A stretch of 64,000 bases of DNA, taken from Sclerodactyla briareus (Eukaryota > Echinodermata > Holothuroidea > Dendrochirotida > Sclerodactylidae). A program made the translations under genes and the position numbers. The notes below the pieces were generated by a model that saw only the letters and a list, made by a program, of their open reading frames with translations, was not told where the DNA came from and ran no database searches. The DNA is taken from the NCBI GenBank assembly GCA_026419785.1, contig JAODTK010000999.1, positions 682,001 through 746,000 on the forward strand, read 5' to 3'. Below are positions 51,701 through 63,409 of the stretch, piece after piece (the first letter of the stretch is position 1; every line of letters begins with the position of its first letter).

Positions 51701-52364
51701 GTGAGAATTATGCTTGTAAAGCCAGGGTCACTGGAGGTCATGCAAATTTCCAAAGTTCGTTCGATTTCCATTTTACTTGATAGATGTTGGCTGTTAGTAT
51801 ATATTCCAATGTTGCAACCAGGCAACCCACTCGCCAGGGTTGGCCTGGCCATTGTAGGGCCTAAACATGACAAATAGAGATGGCGTGTCTATGATTAGAA
51901 ACCTGTTTGTTTATGTCAACATTCAACAGCAGTGTATTGGCAGTCTCTGATCTGTCAAATCCAAGTAAGATGGAGCTGGATCCCTTCCTGGCAAAAGTAA
52001 TTGCCTGACCCCGCTGTGACCCCTGGAAATCCCTAAAATACTTGGACAAAGCCAAATTGAGACAGTTCATGTATTATTTGTGGTGTGTTGTTTTCTCTGT
52101 GAGGTTATGGCTGTCTTTTGTCAGAGGCCACTCATCTCCTAAGGGGAGGTATAGCAGCTGCCAGTGATGGAGCTTGTCAGGAAGGAAACAGGCTGTCAGC
52201 TGTGCCCCAGCTTCTTTGACCCAGGGTGGTCACCTGTAGGTCAGAGTCCCAATGGCATATATGCTTCATTCATTCAGCGTTGCCATATTCAGGGTTGCCA
52301 AATTGTGAAATTTTATTTTATTGGGCAACAAAATAGTACAAACACAAAATTTTTTGAGAGTCAT

Positions 52365-53405
52365 CAGGGGCGTCGGAGCCTTTCGAAAGTGGGGGTGACA
52401 CATCGAATGCAAATGACCATCTAAGCGGAGCGCCACCATCAGTTGGCGCGGAGCGTCCAAAAAAAGTTGAGATTTTCATACCTAACAGATCGACGGAAGC
52501 GGCACTTGCCAGGCTCAATAGAACCCATATACATGTGTGGGAGTTGAGTAAAAGACAGACAAAAAAGTTGTCATTGTGCATACTAAGATGATTTACCAGA
52601 TATCACACATGTAATTACTATTAATGTTTCTACTCTGGCTTCGTTTGCGTGGGATCCAGGGGTCTACCGAACGGTCTCTGGTGGGATCAAAGGGGGAAGC
52701 CATAAGGCGAACGGGACCACTCAAATTTGGGAGCAGAAAATTTGTACCCCAAAACGAATTTTACAATCGGTCATTGGAAACTTACCGGCGCGCGCGAAGC
52801 GCGCGAGAAAAAATAGCATGTTTTCCGGGCATTTTATCGAAAAAGACTGTGCAAAAATTTCAGGCATTTTTTCACTTGGCTTTTTTCCTTCCCAAATTAT
52901 CCACAAATTTTCGCCCGAATTTTCCATCTCAGAAAAATTGGGGGGGGGGGGGGGAGCGGGCAGACTGCCCCAAAGGCTTTGAAAGTAATCGATAGTGAAC
53001 GAACTTGAGTGACCGAAATGATGTTCCAAGCATGAATTGAATATTTAGCCTACAACGCCTGGAAGAAAAACGCTATTGCGCGGGAAACACTTAAAATTAA
53101 AATTATATATGCAATTCGAGAACTCGGTATGAAGCATGGGTAATCCTTCCACTTCGGCCCTAGTCGGGTCCGGATCTTCACCTGGGATCCGCACCGGGAA
53201 TTAGTGGACTTGAGACAATTTCCAACGCGATTATTGTTTGGTTAGACAGAAATTGAATCAGTTTTTAGAGTGATACAAAATCGGGCATGTGCTATTATTT
53301 TTATTACAGTCCGGAAAAGTGGGGGGGACAAACGATATATATCCCCCCCACTTTTGAAAGTGGGGGGACATGTCACCCCCCGTCCCCCACCTGTTGACGC
53401 CCATG
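52365..53405. mobile_element. hAT-like non-autonomous DNA transposon (1041 bp)
   Basis: The left end is CAGGGGCGTC (52365) and the right end, read on the minus strand from 53405, is CATGGGCGTC; 9 of 10 bases match as inverted repeats. Both sides are flanked by AGAGTCAT (52357-52364 and 53406-53413), a perfect 8-bp duplication. An 8-bp target duplication with termini starting CAGGG is the hAT signature. No transposase frame is present. The interior has a perfect 7-bp GC hairpin with a GAA loop (52789-52805), a 14-G run near 52938, and clustered GTGGGGGGACA / CCCCCCCAC stretches near the right end. Confidence 0.85.
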
Positions 53406-56154
53406 AGAGTCATCCTATATGTTGGAAAATAGTCTCCAAGTTAGATGATGTTCAAATTCATAAAGATAACCTTCAGGCATGCAATATTAATTACCCATGT
53501 GCCTGATTACTACACTAAAAATGTGCATTGAATATTTATTAGATGGTCATTATTTTAGTAATCTTTCACTGGTGTGTCCACTGAGAGCTGACTTGGCAGA
53601 AAGTATAATGTCATTTACTATCTTCTCTGTAGGCTACATGTTATCATCAACCTTTGGGCTATGTGCGTCTGTGCGTGGGGTGAGATAGGAATGAAAGTAC
53701 ACTGTAGGAATGCCTACAGCGACAATTGTCTAAGGATTGACAACCCATATGTGACCCGTTAATAAAACTCTCCAGGTACTTTGAAACTTAAAAAAATGGG
53801 GGGGAATTAGTTCCAAGAATATTTTCCAGCTGTGCTACTTGTCCAGATACCTCTTGTATGAAGTTTGAAGTTGAGAAATATGACAGGCCTGTCCAAGCCA
53901 TCAGAATAGGCTAAACTAAAACATACATGTCAGCCCTGGGATACTCTCATAGCGCTATCATTACAACCTATTTTCAAACTGTCATCACCCTTGAGAACAC
54001 TACCGATCATTTCCATCTTTTTGGATGTCATTTTTGAAAATTATGTATTGTGGGGGGGGGGGTGGTATAGACTTGTGTCCTGGTAGGATGTGTAGTTTTC
54101 AGCGGGGAGTTTTGAAAGATTGATTTGCACACTGTATGTGCAATGCTGAGTGGCCAGTGTACCATTATGACCTTTGACACAATAGCATTGTCATTTCTTA
54201 TAACTGTGAACCGGCTCATTAAAATGTGGCACTCAGGAATATTTTGGGGACTTGGTGAAGCAGTGAGGTGCTATTCCTGTAGCATTCCTTCACCAGTTCC
54301 CCTGCCCCCACAACAGTGCAATGCAATTTCCAGGCTGTAAAAATGGCCCAGAGGCCCAAGGACTTCTGTCCGGCCTGTCGCTGTTGGGAGGCTGGGAGCT
54401 GTGCTGACAACACACACTTACTGTATGTTTAAGACGGAGCTAGTTCGGAGTAACACACTTGGTATACTTCAGGTTGACCAGTGGAATTCACAGAAATATA
54501 ACACTGCCACTCGGCCTTCATGGACCTATCCTGTTTCTGTCCATTTTGGCCCATGAGGAGATAATGATGTGCCTCTCACCCGGTGCCGGGACTGAAAAAT
54601 ATTGCCTTTACTTGCTACACTGAACTATTCAGTATCGGGCACCTCCCCTCCTGAAACTCATTCAATGAATGCTACCTGTATCAGACCCACATATTCTTAT
54701 GCAGTAGTGTATTAATTGGTAGGCGATACTAGCTAGGCTAGTAATATGCAAATGATTGTCAAAGCCTTTCAATTTTGTAATTTCAAGGGGATCATTTGAA
54801 TTGGTTGTGAATAACTCATTGGCATCTTTGCTGGTATGTGCATCACTAGCCGCAATACAAATTGGATAGGCATACACTTGCTCTGAGCATCTGGTATCTA
54901 GCTAGATAAGTAATACTTTAATTTCCCAGGTATTCCACCAGTATATTGCTATTGATTTGAAACCTTGCAAGGGTATTATTGTGGTTAGGCCATTTTCTAG
55001 GAATTTATGTAACCAATTGAAAATGAGAAAGGGTCTCAATCTTCATGTAATACTGGTCTAGGACACCTAACATCATTTGCTTGTCATGACAAAAAGGCAA
55101 AATACACAGTGAAAATATGTGACATTCTGCATGTTAATCAACTTATTCTCAAGCAGGTATGGTCAGTAATCGCTCACAGCCTTACTTACTCAGCTGATTT
55201 GTTTAAATGTATGCAACATTAAGATGTATATGTTTCACTACAGGTGAGAACACAATATATTTCATCCTACCACTCCCAGCACTGTAGGACATACACCAGT
55301 GGCACCCCATACACAACATGGAAAGTCATGGAATTACAATGAAGAGAATGAGGCGAATTGTGCAATGTATTGAATAATCTGATAGTTAGGTGACTTGCAC
55401 ATAATAATTATCTGTGACTTAGGCAAGCTGTGAGTCATGGAAAGTTATGAAATTGCGTGAGTGAAGTTGGCGACTTCACCATAATACTGTTACAGTCCGG
55501 GTGTTCTTGGCAACTGTCATCTTCCCCAGAGCATTATTGCACAAGGCTGAGATCCACAGGAAGTGCCTGTAGGCACACACTGTTGTAATGAGCTCATTAT
55601 GCTGGTGCCTCTAGCTCCGCAAGGTTTTCACACAACTACGTTGAGGTTTCAGGGCATACAATCTAAATTTATCGTCATGATGCAGAGGAACCTATAAAAG
55701 TCTCTAAATGTGAATTTGAATTCATTGGCTGGTATTAAAGCTATGTTTCATAGAGGTAAATAAAATCTCCATGTATGCTCACATGTTTTTGATATTGAGG
55801 AGTGCTGTAATTGGGGTATTCTTTAGTAAAGGATTAACTATTTATAGCAACAGTTTCAACCATTGAGAGGTTAACTGACCTAGGCTGTTCACACCTGTAA
55901 AGCTCTTTGTATTTCAATTCCATCTGGCCCCTACCCCGAAGGCAGCATGCTAACATCGGTACATGTTTGTCATGAACTTGAGGTGCATTTTCCCTCCTTT
56001 TTGGCCTCCACACACTGTGGCCAGTGTTGTAGTCTGGACCGGTCTGAAGACTTGAAATTGCTGGCCAGAGACGGAGACCCAATTCACCCAAATACATACT
56101 GTGCAAAGCCCGTTGAGAAGGCTGCTGGTCTTGGGTCTCTGATCCCCTGGTTTT

Positions 56155-57081
56155 GACTTCAGTAATGCTAGTGACAATGCTGTGCTTTCCTCGTCCCCAG
56201 AAGCGGAACGATTTTGTCTATAACAGTTCCCCAGTTGCCAGTCAGCTGAACAATGATCTTCATTCTATTTTGAACTGGGGCCCTGCTAATTTGGTACCTT
56301 CAACCAATCTAAAACTCAGAACTGCTGATTTCTGGTCGGCGTGTTTCTGATGCACCAGCTATTTTCATGGATGACCAGATCATCCCTCAGTCTACTTCTC
56401 TTAATATCCTTGGTATGGAATCAACAACAACCTGTCATGGAACTCTCATATCAAGTCTAACGCTACTAATGCTTCTAAAAAGTTGGGCTTCTTATTTCGC
56501 GCAAGGAAATACTTCACCTCACAACAGCTAATTATGCTTTACAAAGCCCAAATTCACTCCCTAAAGGAATATGGTTGCCATATTTGGGGTGGGGCTTCGC
56601 CATCCTCTCTCAGTGTCCTTGATCATATCCAGAGGAAGGCCATTCTTCTCATCAACGATGATCATCTTACCTCCTCACTTCAGTCTCTATCCCATCGCAG
56701 ATCTGTATCATCTCTCTGCCTCCTTTACTGTTACTTCTATGGTCAATGTTCTTCTGAGCTTGGGGATGCTGTTCCTCCTTTTACTCGGGTTACTCACCAT
56801 ACTCGCTCTTCTTCTTCCAGCCACCCGTTTTGGTTGCATCTTCCACGTCATCGCACCGAAACCTATGCTCGCTCCTTTTTTCCTCACACTTCGCGTGCCT
56901 GGAATAGGCTTCCTCGGAATGTATTTCCTCCTGATTTTGACCTCCAGCGGTTCAAGAGTAGAATCAACAAGCTGGATCTCTCCTCTTTCTTTTAGTCTCT
57001 TGTGCTTGCGGGTTGCCTCTTTTTGTTTAGGCATTATGGGTTGCCTCTTCCCCATGTCACTTTGTTGAAAAAAAAAAAAAA
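56155..57081 (+). mobile_element. 5'-truncated LINE (CR1/L2/Jockey-like), sense in DAAM intron 2
   Basis: The upstream part reads VASQLNNDLHSILNWGPANL and DAPAIFMDDQIIPQSTSLNI, the region just after the RT catalytic core. A continuous frame then runs from 56483 to 56992: LGFLFRARKYFTSQQLIMLY, QIHSLKEYGCHIWGGASPSS, and a closing block TSRAWNRLPRNVFPPDFDLQ, typical of the C-terminus of CR1/L2/Jockey-type LINEs. The insertion ends in a 14-A run (57068-57081), so it arrived by target-primed reverse transcription in the sense orientation. The catalytic YADD region and everything 5' of it are absent. The unbroken 170-codon C-terminus suggests a fairly recent copy. Confidence 0.88.
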
Positions 57082-57762
57082 TGTGTGCAGTGAGGGGGGG
57101 GGGTAAAATAGGATAATGCCACTCCCCCTATCCCCAATTAAAAAATTAAGCCAGGAGTGGAGAGTTTTGCCACAGTGGTACCAATTATCTCGACCTATTT
57201 CTGTTATATAGTCCCCTATCCATCAGTGCGACCTCTGGTCGGTCGGCCTGCAGTCGGATGTCTCCAGTTACTGAACCTCTGAGTGGCTTGTGCTCCATAA
57301 AAATGTCTCCATATTTGACATACCTGCTACAGCACCAATTGGGTATCAAGCTCTCCAGTATGAAAATAACACCCTTCAAGAAAGAGGTAGAGGTGTTCAG
57401 CAACAAAAACATAGGTTGTTCAAACTCTCCACCCCTCTAATGGACTAGGATGAATGGGTGCTATTGTTGTGGCTCATGTTATAATACCTCCCTGGAGCTG
57501 TTTGGAGAACTATGCCATTACATCATGAACTGAGCCTGCTCGCCTGCTTTTTGGTATCTGACTGTTTATGTAGACTTGTCTCTGGGTATAAAATGCTTTT
57601 TTATAGCCACTTGATGGCTTCCTGGGGCCCCCAATGTGCTGTGGTTTCTCTGTTAAAGTTGCATCCCTCACCCTATATGAGTCAACTTTCGATTGCTCCA
57701 AACTTGCACCATAAGCATTAGCTACAATATACTCTTAACAATCGTGTACTACATTACAGTTA

Positions 57763-58100
57763 CATTCCGGCCTTTTTTCCTGTCCTTTCTTCCACCAACA
57801 AAAGGCCACCCATTCTTTAGTGATCTATTGTAGTGACTAATACAAAACAAGCATACAACTATTTTTGATTGTGTGTAATTTTCGTGAATAGGTCCCTGTG
57901 GCCAACATTATACCTTTGTTGGACGGCCTGGCTGTTTAAAGTTAAAAAAAATTGCCAGACTGATCAACATTTTCCTCCAAGACATAAATGATTTGTGTTG
58001 TAATTTTGAACAAAGTTCTTCTTGTAATGAGGTATCGAACGAATGCATTCATTTTCAATATCAATGGTGCTTTTTGCCTCAAATATTCAAAGGCTGAATG
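57763..58100 (+). mobile_element. CATTCAGCC MITE, copy 2 (338 bp)
   Basis: It starts CATTCCGGCCTTTTTTCC and ends TTCAAAGGCTGAATG. It shares TAGTGACTAATACAA-like wording, TAGGTCCCTGTGG, TTTTCCTCCAAGA and TTCATTTTCAATATCAATGG with copies 1 and 3. It is more diverged at the left end. It lies 326 bp before DAAM exon 3. Confidence 0.78.
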
Positions 58101-58426
58101 TAACTTCAAGATTACACAACTGGCGAAAATCCAGGAAATTCATCCTGTTTGAATCGTCATGTTGGTTCTATGTTGCCAAATCTTGCTAAATCTTTCCGTA
58201 CATTTTATTGAAAATCCACCTTATACCTAACCCCCCACAACATACCGCCCCTCTTGTGCCATGTACAAGGGATTTCCCCTTTGAGAGCCATGAGAGTAAT
58301 TGTTTTCAGTACAAGGGAAGACTATAAACTTTTCTATGGCATGTGTTTGTTGATGTGTAATTATTTCCTGGTTGTAATTTATGAGGTTGCTTGATACTAA
58401 TTCATCCTTTTGTTTATGTCATTCAG

Positions 58427-58488
58427 AACAAGACGCCCCAAGTTCAGGATTGGCCCGACCCTACCGGAAGAACTGAAGGCAATGACCT
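58427..58488 (+). CDS. DAAM: DAAM exon 3: WPD block (frame-disturbed)
   Basis: The acceptor TTTATGTCATTCAG precedes 58427. In phase 0 after exon 2 the exon reads NKTPQVQDWPDPT, then a different frame gives EELKAMT up to a possible GTAATG donor at 58489. Vertebrate DAAM2 at this point has a charged linker, then SWPDYYIDRINSMAAM. W-P-D, the spacing and the following hydrophobic-x-x-M pattern agree, but about two single-base shifts are needed to keep one frame through 62 nt. Phase then joins exon 4 as T|CT. Placement between exons 2 and 4 in the right order supports it. This is the weakest of the five exons: the length is short and the donor is not a consensus GTRAGT. Confidence 0.5.
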
Positions 58489-60202
58489 GTAATGTTACCA
58501 CATGCTCCATAATGCAACATCAGAAGGGGATGTTTTTATTTGCACCCAGAAAATATGTAGTTCAATTTGTCAAAACAGATCCAAAAGAGTGAATAACTTG
58601 TACCTCTATGATGGGTAACCCTTTGTGTATAATTTGCGTGAATGCAGCAGGACCAGTCATTACTACTTTTATCATCAACAACCGTGTGGTAGGACATTCT
58701 CAGCCCTTAATATTTTTAGGTATTTCTACGAATCTTTTTCCTCATGTTGGTACAGTTAGGTATATTAAAGTTAACAGCCCATTTGTAGTGACCAAACTCT
58801 TGAAATGGTCCCATGGATTCAAATTTGTGTGCCTGGTGACATAGCTTGGGAAATACCCAGGCTACACCCTTGCCAGTCTGTTTAGGTCCCCCCTCTCTTG
58901 TCTTGCAAGCTATTTTGCCCTTTGCAAGACATGTTTTCCATAAATCCAGTTCCCTTCTTTACAGTCAATCTACTACGTGTATGGATTACACCAGGGACTT
59001 CATAGGAACGGAATGGTTTAATGCATCAACCCACGCCTGCTGCATTAAAAGCCTTCACCTTTGTCCTTATACCTGGTGATCTAATCTTACCCACATGGCT
59101 GCTCATGAACCTCCTTCCCCCGCTATCTCCTGGTCAAAACACCCTGTAATAACCATTCTACGTGCCGGTCTCCATAACAGCACCTGTGTGGGTGGGATGA
59201 AACGTGAACTGAGATGTGTCGTCGATTACCTCTGGTCCAATAAAATCAATTTGAAATAGAGCGGGTGCTTTTGGTAGAGACTTTTCCTGGCATATGTGCA
59301 TCCTGCAATCATTCAAGCTCTATAGATAGGAATGACTTGTTTGTGAACCCAATGTTTGCTACTTTATCACCCCTAACTGGCTCCGGAAATTATTATGAAT
59401 TAGAGATCGGTGGATTGGATTAAAAATAACTATATAGTATATCACTGGTTGTTTTGATTTGGCTAGAATCATGAACAGAGAGTGGGCTACCCTGGAAGTT
59501 ATGCAAGGACAACTCTGGTTCCAGAATATTGAATTTCAAAATTCAAGCTGAGAATGTGTCATATTATTATAAACATAATTTGTTAAGCATGATGTGATCG
59601 TATTTTGGCGAAATTCTCAAAAATAAAAAATGTAGAAAACCTGGCTCTTATTCCAAGATTAGAGTGTTAGATGGGTAGGAATTACATGTACACCAGTGCG
59701 TCCGTAATCACAAGATTAATAACTATCAAAGTCCAATTGTCAGGTCACTCTAATGGTCTCTCTCTAATTCAATCCCAATCAAGTCTAACCTATACATGTC
59801 AATTAAAGTGGAATACTTGACCCTCGAACTCGGGCCAGGAGCTACTTTTCATCTAGTAAATAAATCAAATGTTTTCCACTGAGCCGTTACCCCTTGATAT
59901 CCTCGTGGCGGAATGCATAGACAAAGCCAATTTACTACTGCTTGTATTAAGCTTCCTCGGTAAAAGTGGCCAAAATACAATTAACTTCAATATTCACACT
60001 ATTAGGTTAGAATTGACCCAGTTATGTAGCCTAACGGCACTGTCCAGATTGAATAAGTACCTGATCCTTTCTGCATACAGCTAATCAAGTGTCACATCCA
60101 ATTAAACTATCCAACTGAATGTGAGGGGGAAAAAAAAAAAGGAGGGTACAGCTTTTACTCACCTACTGAAGGATAGGAGGTCCCTGGTATAATTAACGTT
60201 TT

Positions 60203-60504
60203 CATTCAGCCTTTGAAATATTCGAGATAATGTCATCAATGATATTAATGGAAGCCATTGTTCAATACCGCATCTTACTTGAAGAACATCATCAAAATTA
60301 CAGTATTCAAATCATTTCATCTTGGAGAAAATTGTTATTCTCATAATGCTGGCCAGCCTCCCAAATGTATATCTTCCCACACAGGACCTATCCACAAAAT
60401 CACAATTTTTAATTGTGGTTTTCAATATCAGTTCATACAAAAGATTAACTACATATGGGTAGCTTTGTGGCTGGAAATGAGGACATGAAATGAAGGCTGA
60501 ATGG
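60203..60504 (-). mobile_element. CATTCAGCC MITE, copy 3 (302 bp)
   Basis: In + coordinates it starts CATTCAGCCTTTGAAATATT and ends GAAATGAAGGCTGAATGG, so it is inverted relative to copies 1 and 2. GGTAGCTTTGTGGCTGGAAA (60457 onwards) and ATCTTGGAGAAAATTG match the complement of copy 1. It lies in DAAM intron 3. Confidence 0.82.
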
Positions 60505-61223
60505 ACTGTAATAGAAGTTTAATGAATTATTCAATAGCATTTGATTGTTGGGCTGTGATTTGCTAGTATTCAGTGTCCTGACTGCCTGCCCTATAATTAC
60601 TTCTCACTGGAAGGTAGGGAATATTACAGTGCTATTTTACCCCTGCACCAATTAGTGACAGCATCTACGCAGTGACCAAAAACAGTAGTGGAACTGCCCA
60701 TTCTGACAAGAGAGTATAGCAAAGTGTCACACTATTTAGTAACTTTACTGACAACTCAACCACTTACTCCCTCCACACAGCGCTTTACAAGAACGACAAC
60801 CTTGTAATTATATAATGTGTACGTTACATTGATATTGTTCGAACGATCTGGTTTTGGTTGTTATCATTAAGTTAGGTGCTGTAATCTTACATAGGAGAAA
60901 GCCCTGATTGGCACTCAGAATCCAAATATGTTGGGTAAACTTGTCCAATTTTAATTGACCACCCGAGGCATGTTTTAGATAAACTCGCAAAAAGGAAGGT
61001 CTGGTCTATCACGAAGTCCCCTTGTAGGTATTAATCCTGCATGTCATATTCAAGCACAATTGTTATCGTGGTGCCAGACAAGAAACCTGTGGGCTGACAT
61101 TTTTTGTGGCTACAGATTCTGTTGTTCATGCAATGTAATTGCAATTTCGTATCTAATTCCTGACCTTGACAAAATCTCTTGTCATTCTATCCCTCAATGT
61201 GTTCCGTAAAATGTTTTTCGCAG

Positions 61224-61312
61224 CTGTAATCATCACAGACGATGATGAAGGCTTCGAACAAGACGAAGATGGTGGATAGTTTTAAGACTGCCCCTCGAAC
61301 TCAGCCAATGAG
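61224..61312 (+). CDS. DAAM: DAAM exon 4: acidic linker and FKTAPRTQPMR block
   Basis: The acceptor ATGTTTTTCGCAG and an AG|GTGAGT donor bound the exon. Its 3' half reads NKTKMVDSFKTAPRTQPMR, matching the vertebrate sequence RSKTIESLKTALRTKPMR at the start of the FH3/DID repeats. Its 5' half reads VIITDDDEGFE in another frame, corresponding to the acidic EKEEEEER stretch of DAAM1; the two halves differ by one base near 61255-61262. The exon ends in phase 2, after AG of the arginine codon, the same codon position where the vertebrate PMR|FVTRF boundary is expected. Without correction the first frame stops at TAG 61277. The PMR block is diagnostic for DAAM. Confidence 0.78.
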
Positions 61313-63409
61313 GTGAGTTTCACTGATAAGGAAATCTGCCCATTTCTTCCTTGGGCATTCAGTTCGGGCATGTTGATTCTGATCAATGTGAAATTTTCTT
61401 AAAATGTCATCATTTGCTAAAGTGACCAACATTATTTACAGCAAATTTTCAATAAAATCCCCTAGTTATTAAATGAAATTCACATGGACAGTTTGAACAT
61501 TTGATAGCATCTCCCATGCTTGCATTGTAAACTTGAACGAACCAATGCGGTTGAGGGAGTGGAATGTGGCCAAGGTATTCCCTGCTTTAAAGCCCTACTG
61601 TTATAGCAACAGCCTCATAATTTCAACTGTTTTAACAAATACTGTGACATCGGCAGGACGGGACCCTGCCATTTTTGTAATGCATACTTTACAGCTGTCT
61701 GCACACATGCAATGGCTCACAAATGGAATCGGTATATATTTGGGTATATTTCAGGTTACCTCAACTTCACTACTGTGGTTATACATGAGGCAATCATATG
61801 ACTGATATCAAATAGCTAAAACTGTTCTGCCTTTTTTGGCAAAAATAGTGATTGGTACATTTTACACAACTCGGTGGGTGTGGACGAAGAGTTGGTACTG
61901 GTGATTTTAAGGTCCTGGACGTCAGTTTTTTTTTACGATCTTCTAACTTGTTTGTATTCAAACGAACAGGAGGATGTTGACTACAGTTGGTCCAGAGCAC
62001 CAGTTTTGTACATTTTGAAGTCACTGGGGGTCAACCTGGACATTATTAATTTGTGCTTTCCTCCTCTGAATGAGGTCCACAAAGGTCCCTTCTTCAGATA
62101 ACACTCTGTGTTTACCCGTCGGCACATGTCTAGTGGATACTTTCCTTCATCAGACAGCTCCTGCAGTCGCTCCATGAATCATTCTACCTCTGGAGATCAA
62201 CGTCCAGACAAGTCCTACTGGTGAATGTTATTTCCCTGTCATAATGTTGTTTCTCTCACCTCCTCTCTCTGTTATTTAACTTGCTGCTCGTTCTCCAGCC
62301 ATGGATGTCCCATTCAGCATGGTCACGTTGCTGATACTTGTTATGCATTATTTCATTAGATATGAACACGTCATAAATGTTTCTAAGATGTCTTTGCCGA
62401 GAGGCTCCTGAGGTTTCTTGCCTGAAGCTTAGAACAACAGGGAAAATGGGCAATCTCTTTCCTGTAAGCGGAGAAACTTGCATGGACAATTTCTATCTAA
62501 GCAGAGATAAACATAGTTCCTGCAATTCACAAGTTGATGTAGCCAACAGTCATCAGCTTCTAAGCCTATTTTGGAAAATTAATTGAAAATTAATGGCACA
62601 AGGTTCAGAACAATCAATTGAAAATGGTTCCTAGCAAATCATGACCTAGGTTTCGTGTGATCTAATTTATCAGGTATACCCTGCGATGTTTGGTATTCCT
62701 CCAGCTTTTGATCCTTTTCCTGGAGCTTGATGGGTTGGCCGGTTTCTTCTGGAATTTTGCACCCGATGGACATCAGACAATGGAGATGGTTCCACACTCC
62801 TGCATAGGCCTGTATCAAGGCCCTCATGAATAATTCAGTAAGTGAAATGACATTGCAATTTCAAGAACTAATCTAGCTCTGCACTTCATCATGGAGGATG
62901 GACGGAGTTCCATTATGATTAACTTTGTGATATATATTGGCAATCTAAGCTCATTGCAAATATGTTCTGTTTTAACGACAGTGAACCTCTCATATTTGGG
63001 TATTTGTCCCCACAATCAATGTCCCAGAAGTCATTGGTTTGGACATTGTTCAATCCCCCAAATATTCAGACGATAATCTCACCATCAACCATGAAATGAC
63101 TCTTGTTGCGAATCGCTCCACAGAGTAAAATGTTGTGGACTATCCACTCACCTTTAATTTTTCTCGTACCTGAGCTATGAAGCGAATCGACCGAATAATT
63201 TGATACTTCGAGCTCTATCTCATCTTGCTCCCAAAGATTTCAAAACCAATTTCATTGACTCACTCCGCCTTAGCTTATCCAACTTGTACTCGTTATCATG
63301 ACATGAGCTTAGCTGCAAAATAATGCCTAATCTAGAGACTGTTTAGCCCTCGAGGTATTCAGATACCTGTTTCTCTGACCTATTCACACTTCTCTTTTCC
63401 GCTGGGTAG
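61313..63409 (+). other. DAAM intron(s) between the PMR and ILGG exons
   Basis: A GTGAGT donor starts it. The DAAM region of about 45-55 residues beginning FVTRF and ending MNNSQGR should be encoded here and was not found in any frame. A plausible unused acceptor, TTGCTGCTCGTTCTCCAG, ends at 62299, but what follows does not match DAAM. The stretch 63020-63330 contains protein-like fragments (VIGLDIVQSPKYSDDNLTIN) of unknown origin. Confidence 0.5.
61981..62175 (-). CDS. Unrecognised 64-codon ORF in DAAM intron
   Basis: The minus-strand frame MERLQELSDEGKYPLDMCRR continues with a lysine-rich stretch and stops at 61981. A 9-A run follows on that strand about 45-55 bp after the stop (61926-61934). 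Composition is protein-like, but I recognise no family. It could be a fragment of a retrocopy or a LINE 3' region, or chance. Confidence 0.15.
   Translation of the reverse strand: MERLQELSDEGKYPLDMCRRVNTECYLKKGPLWTSFRGGKHKLIMSRLTPSDFKMYKTGALDQL

Larger units (their letters stand above)
36775..58426 (+). other. DAAM intron 2 (21.7 kb), repeat-rich
   Basis: GTGAGT donor at 36775 and TCATTCAG acceptor at 58426. The intron holds an antisense LINE fragment, a sense LINE fragment, a hAT-like MITE, two CATTCAGCC MITE copies, a 19-bp minisatellite and several poly-C/G tracts. Near the donor (36810-36880) the phrase GGGACAAGGAGGAG occurs twice about 35 bp apart. No further coding exon was recognised. 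Stretches 37000-38790, 40330-42160, 42520-47940, 48000-52360 and 53410-56150 contain nothing I can name beyond short simple repeats. Confidence 0.75.

Noticed and set aside
52624-52995. 123-codon ORF and its minus-strand partner
   Set aside because: They lie wholly inside the hAT-like MITE, include its G-run and GC hairpin, and match no protein family.
56571-57068. 165-codon hydrophobic ORF and a 115-codon minus-strand ORF over the sense LINE
   Set aside because: Other-frame shadows of the LINE C-terminal frame at 56483-56992.
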